Below, piece by piece: positions 38,146-52,035 of a DNA stretch of 64,000 bases (its first letter is position 1; every line of letters begins with the position of its first letter). The notes below the pieces were generated by a model. The model saw only the letters and a program-made list of their open reading frames with translations, was not told where the DNA came from and did no database searches. The stretch is taken from positions 5,022,001 to 5,086,000 of the forward strand of contig OZ176051.1 of assembly GCA_964247055.1 (NCBI GenBank), read 5' to 3'. The translations under genes and the position numbers were made by a program. Source of the DNA: Paragordius varius. Taxonomy: Eukaryota; Nematomorpha.

Positions 38146-41100
38146 TTAAAACAAACAGGTTTCCGTCAATAAATATCCCAATTCTCGGCTAATAGCAGCT
38201 CTTGTGGATCGAACAGTCAAGCGATACATCTAAAAAATAGAGTGTAAAGGTAAAGCGTAAAATAATTAACTATTTTTTTAATATATATTTGTTCATTATT
38301 TATCATATACTACTAGTTTACCTCATAAGAAGAAAGCATGGCAAATTTGGTTAAAAAAATTATTCAAGCCATTTAAAGGCAAAATTTTAAACAAATAACA
38401 TTGTCTCATTAAAAAAACTTTGCATACGTAATCGCAAAATTCAGGTTAATTTTTTTTAATATAAATAAATTTAATTATACAAGAAATGCTAAAAGAATAT
38501 CTTATTGCAAATTATTGCAAAAAAAATCCATACATTTGTTTTTCGATTCGGTTCAAGTCTGAGTAAACAGCCGATTGGTTGACGAGATTCGGTTGATAAA
38601 ATGCCAGTGGCCACTATATTATCTACATTTTGATCTATATCATCCAATAGCGTCAATCCAAACTGAGAAATCTATCGGAGAAATAATGATTAAAAACCCT
38701 TTAGCTTCTAATCCATATATTTTACAGCAATATACCCTATCGAGGGAGTCCCTTAAATATATTTACAATAATCCAAAAATTTTGAATAAGTAAATCAAAT
38801 CCAATGAGTAAAAATGAAAATGCATGTTGGATGTTCGACTTTTTATTTAATTTACAAAATAAAAAAAGGCAATCATTCTTACATAAAAATATATAAATTA
38901 ATGTAGATACTTTAAGTCTATTGTCTGTAGTATCGATAGGGAGTTGGGCATTGAATATCTTTTGAAATTCTTGGCCAGGACTAACCAAAGCTTTCCACCT
39001 TAAAACGAAATTGTAAACACATAAGATTAAAATTATTAAAACAAAAGGTCTAAGAATTTTTTTCATAAAAATACTTTTCTACCTTGTTATTTTAACCTTT
39101 AAGTGTGGCAATGTATAATGATGTAAACGAGAACACTTTATTTCTTTCATGCGTAATATTTTATATATATAAAATCAATAATGTTTTTATTAATTATTTT
39201 ACTTATTATATTTTGTAACAACACAAAAATTTACAATATAATATCAGAAATACTATAAAAAAATTGACAAAATCAATCGTTATCCAGTAAAATTTATCAT
39301 TTTTTCCCTTGAAGAAAAAAAAAACCTTTGAAAAAAAGCCGGTTGATCCATTTGTGTTTGTGGTGTTTGCGTATCAAAAAATTTGTTTATACACAGGGGT
39401 AAGTAGGTAGAAACGCAATGTAAAGCTGAGATATCAGTTGACAATGCAGGATTCACATCAAAATTATTTTGGTTCCCAGGGCTAAATGGATCAAAATCGA
39501 CAGTTGCAAAAGGGTCAACTTTTTTATTGTCATAATTGTTGGTGGTTTTGTTAAAGGAAACTTCTAACATTATACGAGGTATTGCATATTCACCTTGGGT
39601 GGGTGGAGTTAAAAATTTGAGTGTTGCCTTCTGTTGAACCTGAGATAATGGCTCAATAATGCTGGTAGTTGACGTGTTCAGGGTAGAATTTGTCATAGGT
39701 TCCATTTCACATGCAAAATGTATAATAATTTTGAGGGGGGGATTGATGATAAAAAGTTTGAGTTAAGGAAATAATGTTAAGAAAAAATAGATATGTCCAT
39801 ATATAGAAATCGTAAAATTAATACCACGCAGTTCAATTAAGTAATGTATTTACCCCAAGAGAAAAGGAAATAGCTTGACAAACTAATAATTTCAATGATA
39901 CTGCTAATTTAGCGTAATATAATTTTTTAGTTCTACAATCATGTTTCAAATTATTAAGATCCTTAAATCTTATATATCAGATATTATTTCAATTCCAAAA
40001 ATTATTCATCAATATATTTATAAAAACTCTCTAAATATGTTCTCTCATTCTATCCATCTATACATACACCTATATATATATTATGAATAACTAAAAAGGA
40101 TATAATTATCAGTAACAGTTTGGGCAGATTTCATATTTTGTACATCTATTCCATTGTGCAAATCTAAATTATTTGTTAAGTTTGAGTCAGGTTGATTTGA
40201 CCAAGAGTAACCGCCGGGAACCAATTTAAGTCCCGTTTGAAATGCCGTAATACGTGTGCTTTGAGATTTATTACCATAATATAGCGTGAGTGAAATGGTG
40301 TATGACATTGAAGAAATTGAATTAGGTAATGTACTTGAGATATTTAATTTTGCCCCAATTTGTATAATGTCATCTTCGTAAAGTATGCCAGCATTTTTGC
40401 ATACAAATTTGCCAGCAATCTCGGTGAATGGGATAGATTTCGTCATTGTTAGGGTAGTAGATGGTGACGTTGTTGATTGAGCAGCTAAAAAATAAAAATT
40501 TTACAGTTTTTTTCTCATCAAAAACAATTCCTAACCATAATTTTTGTTTCAGGTTTTTTTTGGAAAGCAACATCAGTTAATTGTTTTATGAATAATAAAC
40601 TTTGAATGAAAAAATACGTAAAGAAAAAATTTCGTATTTAATGAAAAAGTGTTAACGTTAACAAAGTAATAGTAAAAAATAGATTTCATATGCGATGAAA
40701 AAAATATAAAAACCCTTAGATTATTAAATAAACAAAATATAAATTATTATATGTTTTCGTAAAAAACCCATAATATTCAACCTTTGGTAGTAGAATCGTT
40801 TCGATCTGAAAATCGCTGTGCAAATAAATCATTTTCCTGTTTGTTAGAGTTTTGAGAGGAAAAATCTGATATCGTTGTGGTCGGTGCAAATATTTTGGAT
40901 AAAATTTCATTTTCAATCTCTTGTTTTTGATGTGGTAGTATGTCTTTGTCTTTTTTCGTAGGGTCTGTCATAGTAACCATACTGCTATCAAAATCATGAT
41001 TAGGCAAATCATCAGTAGCATTGGGAGAACTGATATTCTATATAACAGTTTGTTTAATTTTTAAAAAGTTGAAGTTAAATTTAGATTTGTAATTAGTTAT

Positions 41101-44100
41101 GACGTAAAATACTATTATATGAGAGATATATTCGTAGAACAAGCCAAAAAAGTCTTATAAAAATTATTAAAATACAAAAATAACATTTTTTCGATCCGCC
41201 TAAAAAAACGTTTTTGTATAAAATAAATCCAAATTAACAAACATCAATACATTTTAAATTTGCAAACTCGGAAATGGTGAATGTTTTGATTAAAAAGTGG
41301 AGATATCGCATATTTAAAAAATAAATTATTAAAGCTTAAATTTTTTATAGAATAAATTTCTATGATATATATATAAAGTACCAATAAATCCTCGGCGCCA
41401 TTCTGATGGCTTGTAGGTATGATCGTTTTCCCAGAAATCGGTGATTTGTGACTTGAACTTATTTTCCTTTGATTGATTGGGGTGCTGCCACTTACTATAT
41501 ATTAATTACAAAAAAGTAAAACAATTATTTAAGGTTTGTAATTTAAAATTTAAATTATATAAATATATATATTATATATATCATATATATAATATATATA
41601 TTCATATAATTTAAAACAATCAATTTTATTTCAAATAAAATACGATATAACCATATTACAATCAATTTTATTTCAAAAATAATACGATACATCATAAAAA
41701 TTAAAAAAAACCGTACGACTATATTGGTTCAGGGTTCCATCAAATAAAAATCAATTAAATGGTTATAAAATTATTATATAGCTAAAAACATAACTATAAA
41801 GTGGCTAAGTAGTCGTAAAAAACAAACTTGATAATTTCTTTTTTCTAAAATATTTGCATGAAGAGTAATGTTGTCAATGTAAGGTTGAAAAATCTTTGTA
41901 AAAAATAGAATTACTGGAAAACAAAATTAGCCTCCGATTCCAGCTGTTACGCCTGAAAAATCCCAAAATTATTATCATAATTAAAGTATAATAATAAGGC
42001 AATATATCCCGCATTTTTAGCCAGATATTTTTTTCCTTGCTACGACTCAATTAGTTGGTTAGTTAGTTAGGTTTGCCTTACATTGCTTTATTAAAATAAA
42101 ATTTAGAATTTTTGTTGTTTTAGCAGCAGAAAGACTATTAATAAAATATCGTTATTCCGTCCTTTTCCCCATTATTTTTAATAATATTTATATATAAAAT
42201 TAATTTATTTTTTTATCATTCTACTTGCCACTCAATTAATTAGTTTGCCTTACATTTCCTCATATTTTCTATATATTATATAAATCAAATTTAGAATATT
42301 TTGTTTTTTGCACATTTTCTATTCCTTATATATATATATATATATAAAATAAATACTTACCTTTCACTCTAACATTAATATTTCGATCACATAATACGCT
42401 TGAAATTTCTTCCAATTAACCCAACTGCTCTTTATTCTTAATTTAATATGGTCGGCCAACAATCCATCTGAACTTAACATTGCCCCTAAATTTTTTCACC
42501 TTTCTTTACTTGGTACTTAATGTATGCAAATGACATAATCATCTTGTCTGATTCATTGGTTGAGTTAAAGCGAACGGTATACATATGGGTTATTAGACTG
42601 AATCAATACGCGGTGTGAAAGTAAACCAAGCAAAAACTAAATTTATTACTTTTGGGGGTCCACAATGAGTCAAAATTTAGATCAAGAAAATCAGGATAGT
42701 TGGCTTTTGAAGGGTAAAGAAAGTTGCAAATATTTGGGAGCTATGTTAAGTTCAGATGGTTCGTTGACCGAAGATATTAATTTAAGAATAAAGAGCAGCT
42801 GGGTAAATTGGAAGAAAATTTCGAGCGGGTTATGCGATCGAAATATTGAAAGTGAAAGGTAAGATTTACAATTTTGTTGTATAACCCTCAATGATGTATA
42901 ATTCACAGACGTGGGGCGTCAAAAAATCCGAAGAAAGACATTTTAACGTGACTGAAATGAAAATGCTCAGAATGATGTGTGGGGTAACAAGAAAGGACAG
43001 AATTGAGAATAGATTTATTCGTGGAAGCACAGATGTTAAACAAACAATGGAAAGAATTTCAAAAAATAGGGTAAGTTGGTTCAAGGACGTGGGCGGCCTA
43101 AAACAAAATGGATAGACACATTAAAGCTAGCAGAATGAAAGTTTAATGCATAAGACGCCATAGATAGAATATGGGACAGGTTTAACCGCTCTCACAAGTG
43201 AAAACATGTAATGTAATAATAATAAATTTTCCCTAATCCCGGTTTTTTTCTGTTGAATATTTCATCTTAAATCAAAAAGTCTTTGGAATTTTACGCTAAA
43301 TATTTCTCCTTGTTACTCAATTTGTTAGTTAGTTTGCCTTACATTTATATCAAAAATTGAAAAAATTTATTATTTTGTTGTTTTCGCAGATAGTTTCTAC
43401 ATTTTGCTACATAAAATTCTAATTTCGATATTCCGCATTTTTCACCAAATTTTTGTTTTTAGCAGTTCTTTTTATAAAAAATTGATAAAATTTAGATATT
43501 TTGTTGTTTTTGCAGATGGTTTTTCGCACATTTTGCTATATGGAATTATTTCGCTATTCCGCATTTTTCACCAAATTTTTGATTATTAGCAGCTCTTTTA
43601 ATAAAAAATTGATAAAATTTAGATATTTTGTTGTTTTAGCAGGTAGTTCGTACATTTTTATATATAAGATTCTAATTTCGCTATTCCGCATTTTTCACCA
43701 AATTTTTGATTATTAACATCCCTTTGTCTAAAAAAATTAATAAAATTTAGATATTTTGTTGTTTTCGCAGATAGTTTTCGTAAAACTTTGCTATATAAAA
43801 TATTACTTTCACAGTTCCGCATTTTTCACCAAATTTTTTATTATTAGCAGTTAAAATTAATAAATTTTTTGCTATTTTTCACCCTTCAAAAGAGAATTTT
43901 GCCTTACATTTTTTGCTATTTTGGGCGTTACTACCACTAGCATTCGACATAAGCTTGGAGAGCAATGATGCCGATGAAGAGTGTTGAGGGAATGGGGGCA
44001 TTTCCTCCAACACGACAGCCAGCACGTCAGGGGAAACGCTTTCACACAGCTTGACATACTCTACGGCACGTTGTTGGATCTCAGGATCCGATGATCGTAT

Positions 44101-47100
44101 GTTGGCGTCACTGTTTAGGACCTGTTGTTGAATTGTTTAAAACATTAATACATGTTTATATGATTATTTGTATTTAAAGTATTATATACCATTTGCACTT
44201 CAAGAGTGTCTTTGAACACTTCAAGTTGGTCCTTGAACATTTCAAGAGTGTCCTCGAACACTTCAAGTTGGTCCTTAAACATTTCAAGAGTGTCCTCGAA
44301 CACTTCAAGTTGGTCCTTTGACTTTTTTGTTTAGTTTTTAACTTTTATCAATCAAATCGTATTCGTTAATCTATTTTATCAGTTTTAACCTATTGTCTAT
44401 TATTTAACATAAATTTTAAATTAATATTAATAATCATTCAGAAACCGTATCTCTTCATTAATTTATTATAAATTATTTTAAATATTATGATTTTAACATG
44501 TAGTTGAAAAACATTTTCTGTGTTTTACAATTTTTTATTAAAAACATTTAAAAGTTATAATTTTGTTAAATTGGAAAAAAATAGTTTAAAACAAAAAAAA
44601 GATATAATAAATACAGAAAATTAGGTTGAAACATTATAAAATAAAAAATAAATGCAATAATTATGGTTAAAAAATTTTAACCAACTTGAAGTGTTCAAGG
44701 ACAATCTTGAAGTGCAAATGGTATATTTGACGTGACGTATTATATTTATATGGTATTATTATTTAAGAGACGCATTACATCTAATCGTAATGCAAGTTAA
44801 AGCACCATTTATTATATGTAAAAAAGGAGAAAATATCATATAACATGGTTAAAATTAAAGTTAAAGTTTGGGACTTAAAAGTAATTTGCGGGTAAAACAC
44901 ATAAGGCCATAAATTACAATTGATTTTAAGTAAATCACAGTGAATCACCCTTCGCCTAATTGAATTACTCTTATACTGATCTGCACTGAAAATAAAAAGA
45001 TCCTAGCTTTTGAAAGCTGTTTAAAGTTAGGTGTATGTTTGCGGGTATTTTGGATCCCTCATAACAAGTGGGTTATTGTGAAAAGCTGAATATTCAAATG
45101 TGATTTTAAGTGATTACAATACCATTTGCATTAAAAGTAGATATGTGATTACCAGCAAAATTTCATCCTTAATTTCAGGGAATAAATTGACAAATTTGAT
45201 GTAGGTAGAGAGAAGCATGGCACGAGTACTATTACTGCACAGTGGGAATTTGGAATGGAGAGCTGTGAATTGTAAGCTAGGCGCTGACCTAGGATCTCCT
45301 GCGATAAGGTTCCCAAACTCACCGAGTATATAGCTAAATAAATTTGAGAAAAAATGATAAATTTTATTGTTTTATGAATTATGTGGTTGTTGATTTTTTG
45401 TTTGTATCTTTGCATTTTTTGACTATGTAATCCATAATAAAAATTTACTAAGTACGATAAAATAATTAATTAATATAAAAATTAATCTAATTTAGCCATA
45501 AAAACATGCAATTAAAAAATTTAGATATATTTTTGGCTCTTAATCTAATTAAAATACCATACAAAAACTGTTCATAAGTTAATGGAATCGATATTGTATA
45601 AATTATGACTACATCTTATATGATTAAAAAACAAATCCAATCTTTTATCGATTCCAGCTTGAAAGCTTTAATAAATCAAAATATAAATTTTTAAAGTAAA
45701 ACCCAAACATATTCGACGTATTATTGCATTTTGCGTCTAATTAAATTAATATTTTATTTAAAATAATAATTTATTTGGAATTTTATAATTATATAAAATT
45801 ACCCAGCGACTTTAATCAAATTTTCATGGCAATAAAAGTAATCCACAACTTTGGCAGCATTGGCAGTTGATGCGGTATTATTTCGAGACTTTATAGGAGG
45901 TCGAACTAAAGCTTCGTAAACAGCTTTCGCCGCATATCCCTGTAATTAAAATAAGTTGAAATTTTTAAAATACGTTGTAAAACTGGGCAAAAATCCTTTA
46001 CATAAAAAATTATTTTTCGGATGATGAATGTTATTGATATAAATTAAAGGTCTCTAACTATCACTTTATTGCGCTAACAATCAATTATTGTTTTATTTTA
46101 AAGAACAGTCATTGCAGGTCAGAAGCAAAGTTAAATTGTCGTTATTTTTTTCAAACTTATAACTATAATTGTAACTCATTTTTTAATTTAACATTTTTTA
46201 CCTTACCCATAAAAATGACATCTTAAAACACTTGGATACAACACATTCTTTCAGTCCTTCGATTCAAATTGGGGTCGTTTGATACCCGAGTCTTGTTTTA
46301 AATGTTCAAGAAATATGAAATGAATTGAAACCATGGCAAAAGTTTGCATTTATATAACATTAATGAACCAAAATATAAAAAAATTCATTCAAAAATACTT
46401 AATATTAATTAAGGTAAAACCCAAAGGTAAAATTTAATCAACATGACATGTGTGCATTGGCTAAATTTAAAAATAATACAAAATACACCACTTTTTCTTT
46501 CTATTAAAGTTAAAGGTGATTTAAATAATTAGTTTTAATTTTAGCTTTAAAATCAAATAAACAAGATAATATGTTAAAATGTTGTAAAATAAAAAGGGGC
46601 AAGTAGTTTGATATGGATTTTTTTCAAAGCTAAATTTTATTTAGATATATAATTTTTGTCAATAATAAAAACAAAAAAACTAACACCGTTCAGTAATTTT
46701 TGTTTTATCAACTTAAAATTGTCCGCGGTATTTAAATCCACAATTTAAATATAAGTGTTAATACATTATAACATCATTTTTTGCGAAAGTGATACTATTT
46801 TTCATAAAAAAACAATATTTTTCAATTACAATTATAAAAAAATTTTACATCCAAAAACAACATTAAAATACTTTTTATTATATAACACACGATTTTTAAC
46901 ATTATTTTTACGTTTATTTTTGATGATGGATGCCTTTGGGCAAAAATTTGAGTTTTTTTATAAATTTATTTTTATCTTTCCTACATTATTCATCCGCGTT
47001 AATACAAATCATCTTATAAAAAAAAGTTAAAAAAGCGTATGGAACAAACGAGATTACCTGTAAATCTTCATGGTTTACAACGACCTGGACGGCACGAAAC

Positions 47101-47485
47101 CAAACCTCATCGGAAACATGATCGCCAGCCATACGGATGAGATTAAGTATAGTATCCAAGTACCAACGCCTATCACTCCCATACCTCTCAGCTAAATCTG
47201 CCATCTTGAGTACGGTTTCTTCGCGTGCCACGTAATCTGCTGGAGCGATACAACCTTCGCCTGTACATATATAAAAAATTATTCTTTTTTTGATTCATAG
47301 CAAATTGGAAGAAGGTAAAATTTAAAAGGCTTTAATTGATATAAGATTTGTTTTTTTTTCGGTTAAAAAAACAAGAATGCATTAATTAAATGTCTAAACA
47401 TAATTGCTTACTTATTGAAAACAATGTATCAAAAAAGTTTTAATAATCATTAAAAAGTAAATACTCACACATTTCCCTATCCAAA

Positions 47486-47525
<40 letters not shown>

Positions 47526-50500
47526 AAAAATCCATCCTTTAAATCATCACAAAAATCAAATAAAACCACACACCTGTCAAATAATCGGACAATTGTTCGC
47601 AAACAAATTCACAATCTGTACCACCTTGAGCACTGCAAGAAGCATAAAGGAGATCAGCAGCTCCACGTCTAACACTGGGATCCCTTTCGTTTCGGAGCGA
47701 GCTTACGATAACATCTCGATTGGAGGACAGATATTTGGATATCAATTCGTTACTCGCTGTATGCAAAAAAAAGTTAAAAAAGACAAAAAAAGTAAGGAAT
47801 CACGCATTTATAAATCAAGTTAAAGTAAATGGCAATAACGTCAATTTTTAAAAATCATTTATATGCGTTATTGCCATTTACTTTAAGTAAAAAAGACGAG
47901 TTTTAACTTTGCAGGATTTAAAGAAAACGCATCATTGCGTAGCTAGGATATGTATGAATCATAAGGTTTAAAAAGTATGCAATAAAAAACATAAAATTGC
48001 ATAAAGAGCCGATAATCTAAACATACTACATAGTTATTTTTTAAAAAGTTAACCATATCATAAAGATATTAAAGGTAATAAGAGTGTTTATAAACTATAT
48101 TCTACCTAAATATGTGCGTAATTCAAAAAAAACGTGAAGATAGATTGTTTTTATTAAAAAGACAACATTGTAAAGAGGTAGGAAATCTTTTTTTTATACT
48201 TGTAACTGATTCCGGATCATTGTTGGAATTATCAATGGATGTTATGAGCCTGAGTAAATTACCCAAACTTTCAAGAGCCAAAAAGCGTAAATTAGTTTCT
48301 CGATGTGATAAAAATTTGGTTAACATTTCACAGGCTCGACCCATTAGGGTTAAATCGGTACATGTGACAGTTCCATTGCTTATCTGGAAGGCACAAAAAA
48401 TTAATTAGTTTTTCTATTAAACTATTTTAAATATTTTTGTGGAAAAAAAACATATTCAAAATAAACAGATCTTTGGAAATTAAAAAACGATTTGCAAACC
48501 TTATTAAATTAATATTAATCATATACAATCAAAACCAGAGATAAAAACTGCGTTTAAAACAGAAATCAAAAAAATTAAGGTTTTATCTGTAAAAATTTAA
48601 AAAAAATAAAATGTTCAAGCCCAATATTGTTAAACATTTAGGAATGTAACTAAAACGCTTACATTTTGGAATAAAAAAACGCATATATATTGCACAATCA
48701 AATAGTTTTTATTTTTTAATTATCAGTTATTATCTATTAAATTAATTTACCAATATGTTATTTAATTTCACTAACCTCATTATTTTTGTCCCATCTCATA
48801 CCATCAGACGTGGCATAACAATGTGCAATCAAATCAATCGCTTCAAACAAAACTGCATTTCGGGCATTACTGTGTTGAACCTTTGTTAAGATTATAGATA
48901 TAAAATCTATTATTTTACTTATATTTTTGTAATTATAAATAACAGATAAATTTTGTTGGTTATATATTATAAATTGTTTTATAAGTGTAACTATTTTAAA
49001 AGATTAATTAATAAATAACTTCTCTAAATTCAATCAAAAAATATTTTGAACATTTTATAATGAATTGGTTAATAAAATAGCTTTTATTGAAATTATATCA
49101 ATATTAAATAAAGAGCACACTTTTTTAGATTTTGCTGGTTCAGCAGCTTTATTGAGCAAAGTTTCCAAACATTCTAAAAGTTTAATTCTGGTGGCGGCAT
49201 CAAAATATGTCGGTGTTTGAAGTGGCCAATTTTGTAGCAATCTAAATGTAAAATAACAGGATTACAAAATTATATGGTAAAACTTTATATTTAGAGTAAA
49301 CTTTAGTGTAATTACATATGACTATTAAAATATCAGGATAAAAATAATTAAATAGGGTTTTAGAAAATAAATTAAATACACGTATCAAACATGGCGTAAA
49401 AATCATTTTTGAACACACATAAATAAGATTTTATATATACTATAATCAAAAAAGTTATTTAGAAAAATATTTTCCCGCAATCGTCACATTTAATTTAATG
49501 ATTTACCTTAAAAGTTGGACACAAAGCCAAGGTGCCGGAACAAAATAGTATGTGTAATCTTGTAAGTCCGTATAAGAGGCTGTCACGATACGTGAAAGTC
49601 GGGAAACGGCCAAGCTCGCACATGCTGAATAATAATATGAATTTATGTTTAGATGTGAGTAGTGTTTTAAAGAAACATTTTTTCTACCAAAACCAATATT
49701 TATTAATAAAGCAAAAAAATTTTCTTTCAAAAAGAATAACAATATGTTTATTAATCAAAATTTATAACCAATATTTTTTTATATTAAGCAGCAAAATACT
49801 TTCATTTAACACTGATTAACATACATATAAAATTAATATCTATTACATTGAAAAATAATTTTGAGTTTTTATTTTAGTTTTTAGTGTAAAATTATTGTCT
49901 TTAAAAATAAAAGCGAAACATTCGCATTTAAAAAGAAACATATAAATCCAATATATAGCAATATTTAAGATAAAGTACTTTTTTAAAAACAATATTTAAA
50001 AAGTATACATATAAAATTAACACTAATTACATTGAAAAATAATTTTGAGTTTTCATTTTAATTTTTAAGTAAAAAACAATTTTGAGTTTTAGTCATGTCA
50101 TTTTTAGTGTAAAATTAATGTCTTTAAAAATAAAAGCGGAATATTCGCATTTAAAAAGACATATAAATCCAAAATTTAGCAATATTTCAGATAATAATAA
50201 ATATTTTCCAAAAACAATATTTAAAAAGTATACATATAAAATTAATACTAATTACATTGAAAAACAATATTGAGTTTTAATTTTTAGGTAAAAAAACAAT
50301 TTAAAGTTTTAGTCATGTCATTTTAGTGTAAAATTGATGTCTTTGAAAATAAAAGCGAAATATTCGCATTTAAAAAAAGACATATAAATCCAATATTTAG
50401 CAATATTTAAAGTTGATAAAAGTAATAACTTTTATATTCGATCGGGTTCCGTGATACCAGTTCATTTATAAGGCTACATGCGGCAGTAACCACACCCAAA

Positions 50501-51884
50501 TGTTGGTCATTAAGTAAATGTATTACACGATTACCCCATTCACTTATATTCGTGCCTAGGGCATCAGAATGTTCCCTAAGCAGTTTAAGTAGGCAAAGAG
50601 ATGCACTTTGCTTGATGGAATCTGAACTTTCACCTAAAAATATGGATAAAACTTTAATTTTTTGTGTACTTAATTGTCATAATGTCGATAGGTATTAATA
50701 TAAATATTTGATATCTATCACGTTTGAAATAAGTTGGGTAATTGTATAAGCAATTTTTATAATCATTTAAAGAGCTCGCTTTTAAATACAATTTTGCAAA
50801 AAATGCTTGTCCTGTGATAACGATTCTTGTAAAAATTATGTATACTGAAAAAAAGGTTATATATTCTATATTTAATTGTGGCTAAAAAAATACTTGCTTA
50901 CATACCTCCAAAAATTAAAAACAAAATAGATATGGGAAAATATTTTTATAAAACATCTGTAAAAACGGTTAAAAATATTTAAAAAAATTTATATTGACTC
51001 CTATCATTTAAAATATATGTACATTAAAGCAAAACATAAGATTTTTTAACCTGATGTAAGAAATTTCGGAATGTCCTGTCCAAATGCTTCTGCCATTTCC
51101 CTGGAACTTCCGAGATTGGAAATGCAATTAAGAGCAAGGCACACAAATATTGGGTTTCGACTTTTTAAATCATTTTTAAGCGATTGTACGACAAGTTTCA
51201 TTAAATCATTATCGGGGCTTATGAGTACAGATATAAATAGGTATCCAATGTGCTTTTCCGTGTACCTAGGGTTAACAAAATTATACATTTAATTAACAAA
51301 AAAAATTTTTAAACAAAGTTGTGAGAAGATTCGTTTTTACACTATTATATTTGTTCTAAAATACCCCTAAAAGGATAGCCTAATATTTTTTTAATTCGAT
51401 CATATTGTAAAATCAGAAAATTTATAAAAATTAAAATATATGGATGTCTATACTTGTTAGAGCTGAGTAAATTGACTGCTTCCATATATCCAAAATCTAT
51501 GTCATGTCCCAGGAGAAATATGAATAGCAGTTTGCAAACATATTTCTTTTTCTGGTAACCATCAAGCGTTTTATCACCCTTAAACTTGTTTCGTATGTTG
51601 GCCAGCTCTTTGTTTATACGTTTTATTTCAGCTTCGCGTGATTTACAATTCCGAATATCACTGATAAAAAGAGCCAATCCGCGCATTCCATCACTGTTCG
51701 AAGCGGAAGCAGCCGAACTCAAAGCCGAAGCCCCGGATAGGACACCCCCAGCCGCTCCAGTCACGTTTCCAACGACACTCCCTATAACGGATGAAACGGT
51801 GTTTCCAGCACCTCCTGTAATGCTACTGCCTGTTCCGCTATTTGTTGCGTTTGTACTCCCATGCCCCATTTTGATAGCGGGCAT
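38146..51884 (-). CDS. AP2A: AP-2 complex subunit alpha (alpha-adaptin)
   Basis: Large subunit of the clathrin adaptor that binds PtdIns(4,5)P2 and dileucine cargo at the plasma membrane. Exons: 51884-51454, 51265-51051, 50633-50430, 49624-49507, 49241-49121, 48880-48776, 48383-48200, 47756-47574, 47260-47058, 45939-45803, 45333-45153, 44121-43908, 41494-41382, 41037-40782, 40484-40117, 39639-39326, 38998-38911, 38671-38534, 38229-38146. The sum is 3657 nt (1218 aa; vertebrate forms about 940-980). The trunk shows [39 protein letters not shown] and [11 protein letters not shown]. The hinge is low-complexity. The ear domain shows [33 protein letters not shown] and GCLLRLEPN. Exon 1 inserts about 60 Gly/Ser/Ala-rich residues near the N-terminus, and exons 1 and 12 are strikingly G+C-rich for this window. 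The gene is head-to-head with ABCF1. The acceptor chosen for exon 39639 is the least certain. Confidence 0.95.
41495..43907. repeat. AP2A intron 12: tandem array with inserted LINE fragment
   Basis: From about 43330 to 43870 four units of roughly 125 bp repeat the words TTCCGCATTTTTCACCAAAT and AAAATTTAGATATTTTGTTG. Related units lie at about 42030-42135 and 42230-42320, on the other side of the LINE fragment. Several units carry TTTGCCTTACATT, whose complement matches the exon 12 splice donor itself (43895-43911). The open frames at 43404-43716 are by-products of this array. Confidence 0.7.
42357..43230 (+). mobile_element. LINE reverse transcriptase fragment with inverted duplication
   Basis: Plus-strand frames encode the 3' part of a non-LTR reverse transcriptase: [15 protein letters not shown] (YADD box read as YAND), then [45 protein letters not shown] and a terminal DRIWDRF-like end. 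A TAA-rich tail lies at about 43215-43230. This is the domain order of RTE/CR1-type LINEs. The frame is interrupted between blocks, so it is dead. Bases 42357-42508 are a reverse-complement copy of 42712-42862, making a hairpin with arms of about 150 bp. Confidence 0.7.
44187..44723. mobile_element. MITE family B, copy C
   Basis: The ends TACCATTTGCACTTCAAGAG and CTTGAAGTGCAAATGGTA lie between TA dinucleotides. The left array has about five units using AACACTTCAAG; the right end has one or two. It lies in AP2A intron 11. Confidence 0.8.
46228..46765 (+). repeat. Dispersed repeat family 1, copy in AP2A intron 9
   Basis: It begins around CAACACATTCTTTCAGTCC and TTCGATTCAAATTGGGG. The interior AACATGACATGTGTGCATTGG matches the other copies, and it ends near ATTTAAATCCACAATTTAAA. 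Confidence 0.7.
47820..47886. repeat. Perfect 21-bp inverted repeat
   Basis: TTAAAGTAAATGGCAATAAC plus G (47820-47840) is the exact reverse complement of 47866-47886, around a 25-bp loop, in AP2A intron 7. It may be a tiny MITE remnant or a local inverted duplication. Confidence 0.85.
49818..50400. repeat. Long-period tandem repeat in AP2A intron 3
   Basis: Nearly three copies of a unit of about 185-225 bp. Each contains ACATATAAAATTAA, ACATTGAAAAA, AAATAAAAGCG and ATTCGCATTTAAAAA in the same order. Confidence 0.75.
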
Positions 51885-52035
51885 GTTTGAATATTTGATA
51901 TAAAAATAAAATTAAGCACTAATAACAAATATTGATAATCGGGATTAAAAGAATTAAGCCAAAAAATATTTCCACATAAACAGCATCGAAGAAAATGATG
52001 ATGTTAATGAATGAACAAAAATATTTTATCTAATC
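51885..52035. promoter_or_regulatory. Shared AP2A/ABCF1 promoter interval
   Basis: Only 151 bp separate the AP2A and ABCF1 start codons, which are read divergently, so both 5' UTRs and core promoters must lie in or overlap this stretch. It is A+T-rich without an obvious single TATA element. Confidence 0.6.

Noticed and set aside
42357-43230. Retroviral or LTR origin for the reverse transcriptase fragment
   Set aside because: The C-terminal motifs and TAA-rich tail are those of non-LTR elements, and no LTRs, protease or integrase are present.
43404-43716. Two similar phenylalanine-rich open frames
   Set aside because: Produced by the 125-bp tandem array in AP2A intron 12.
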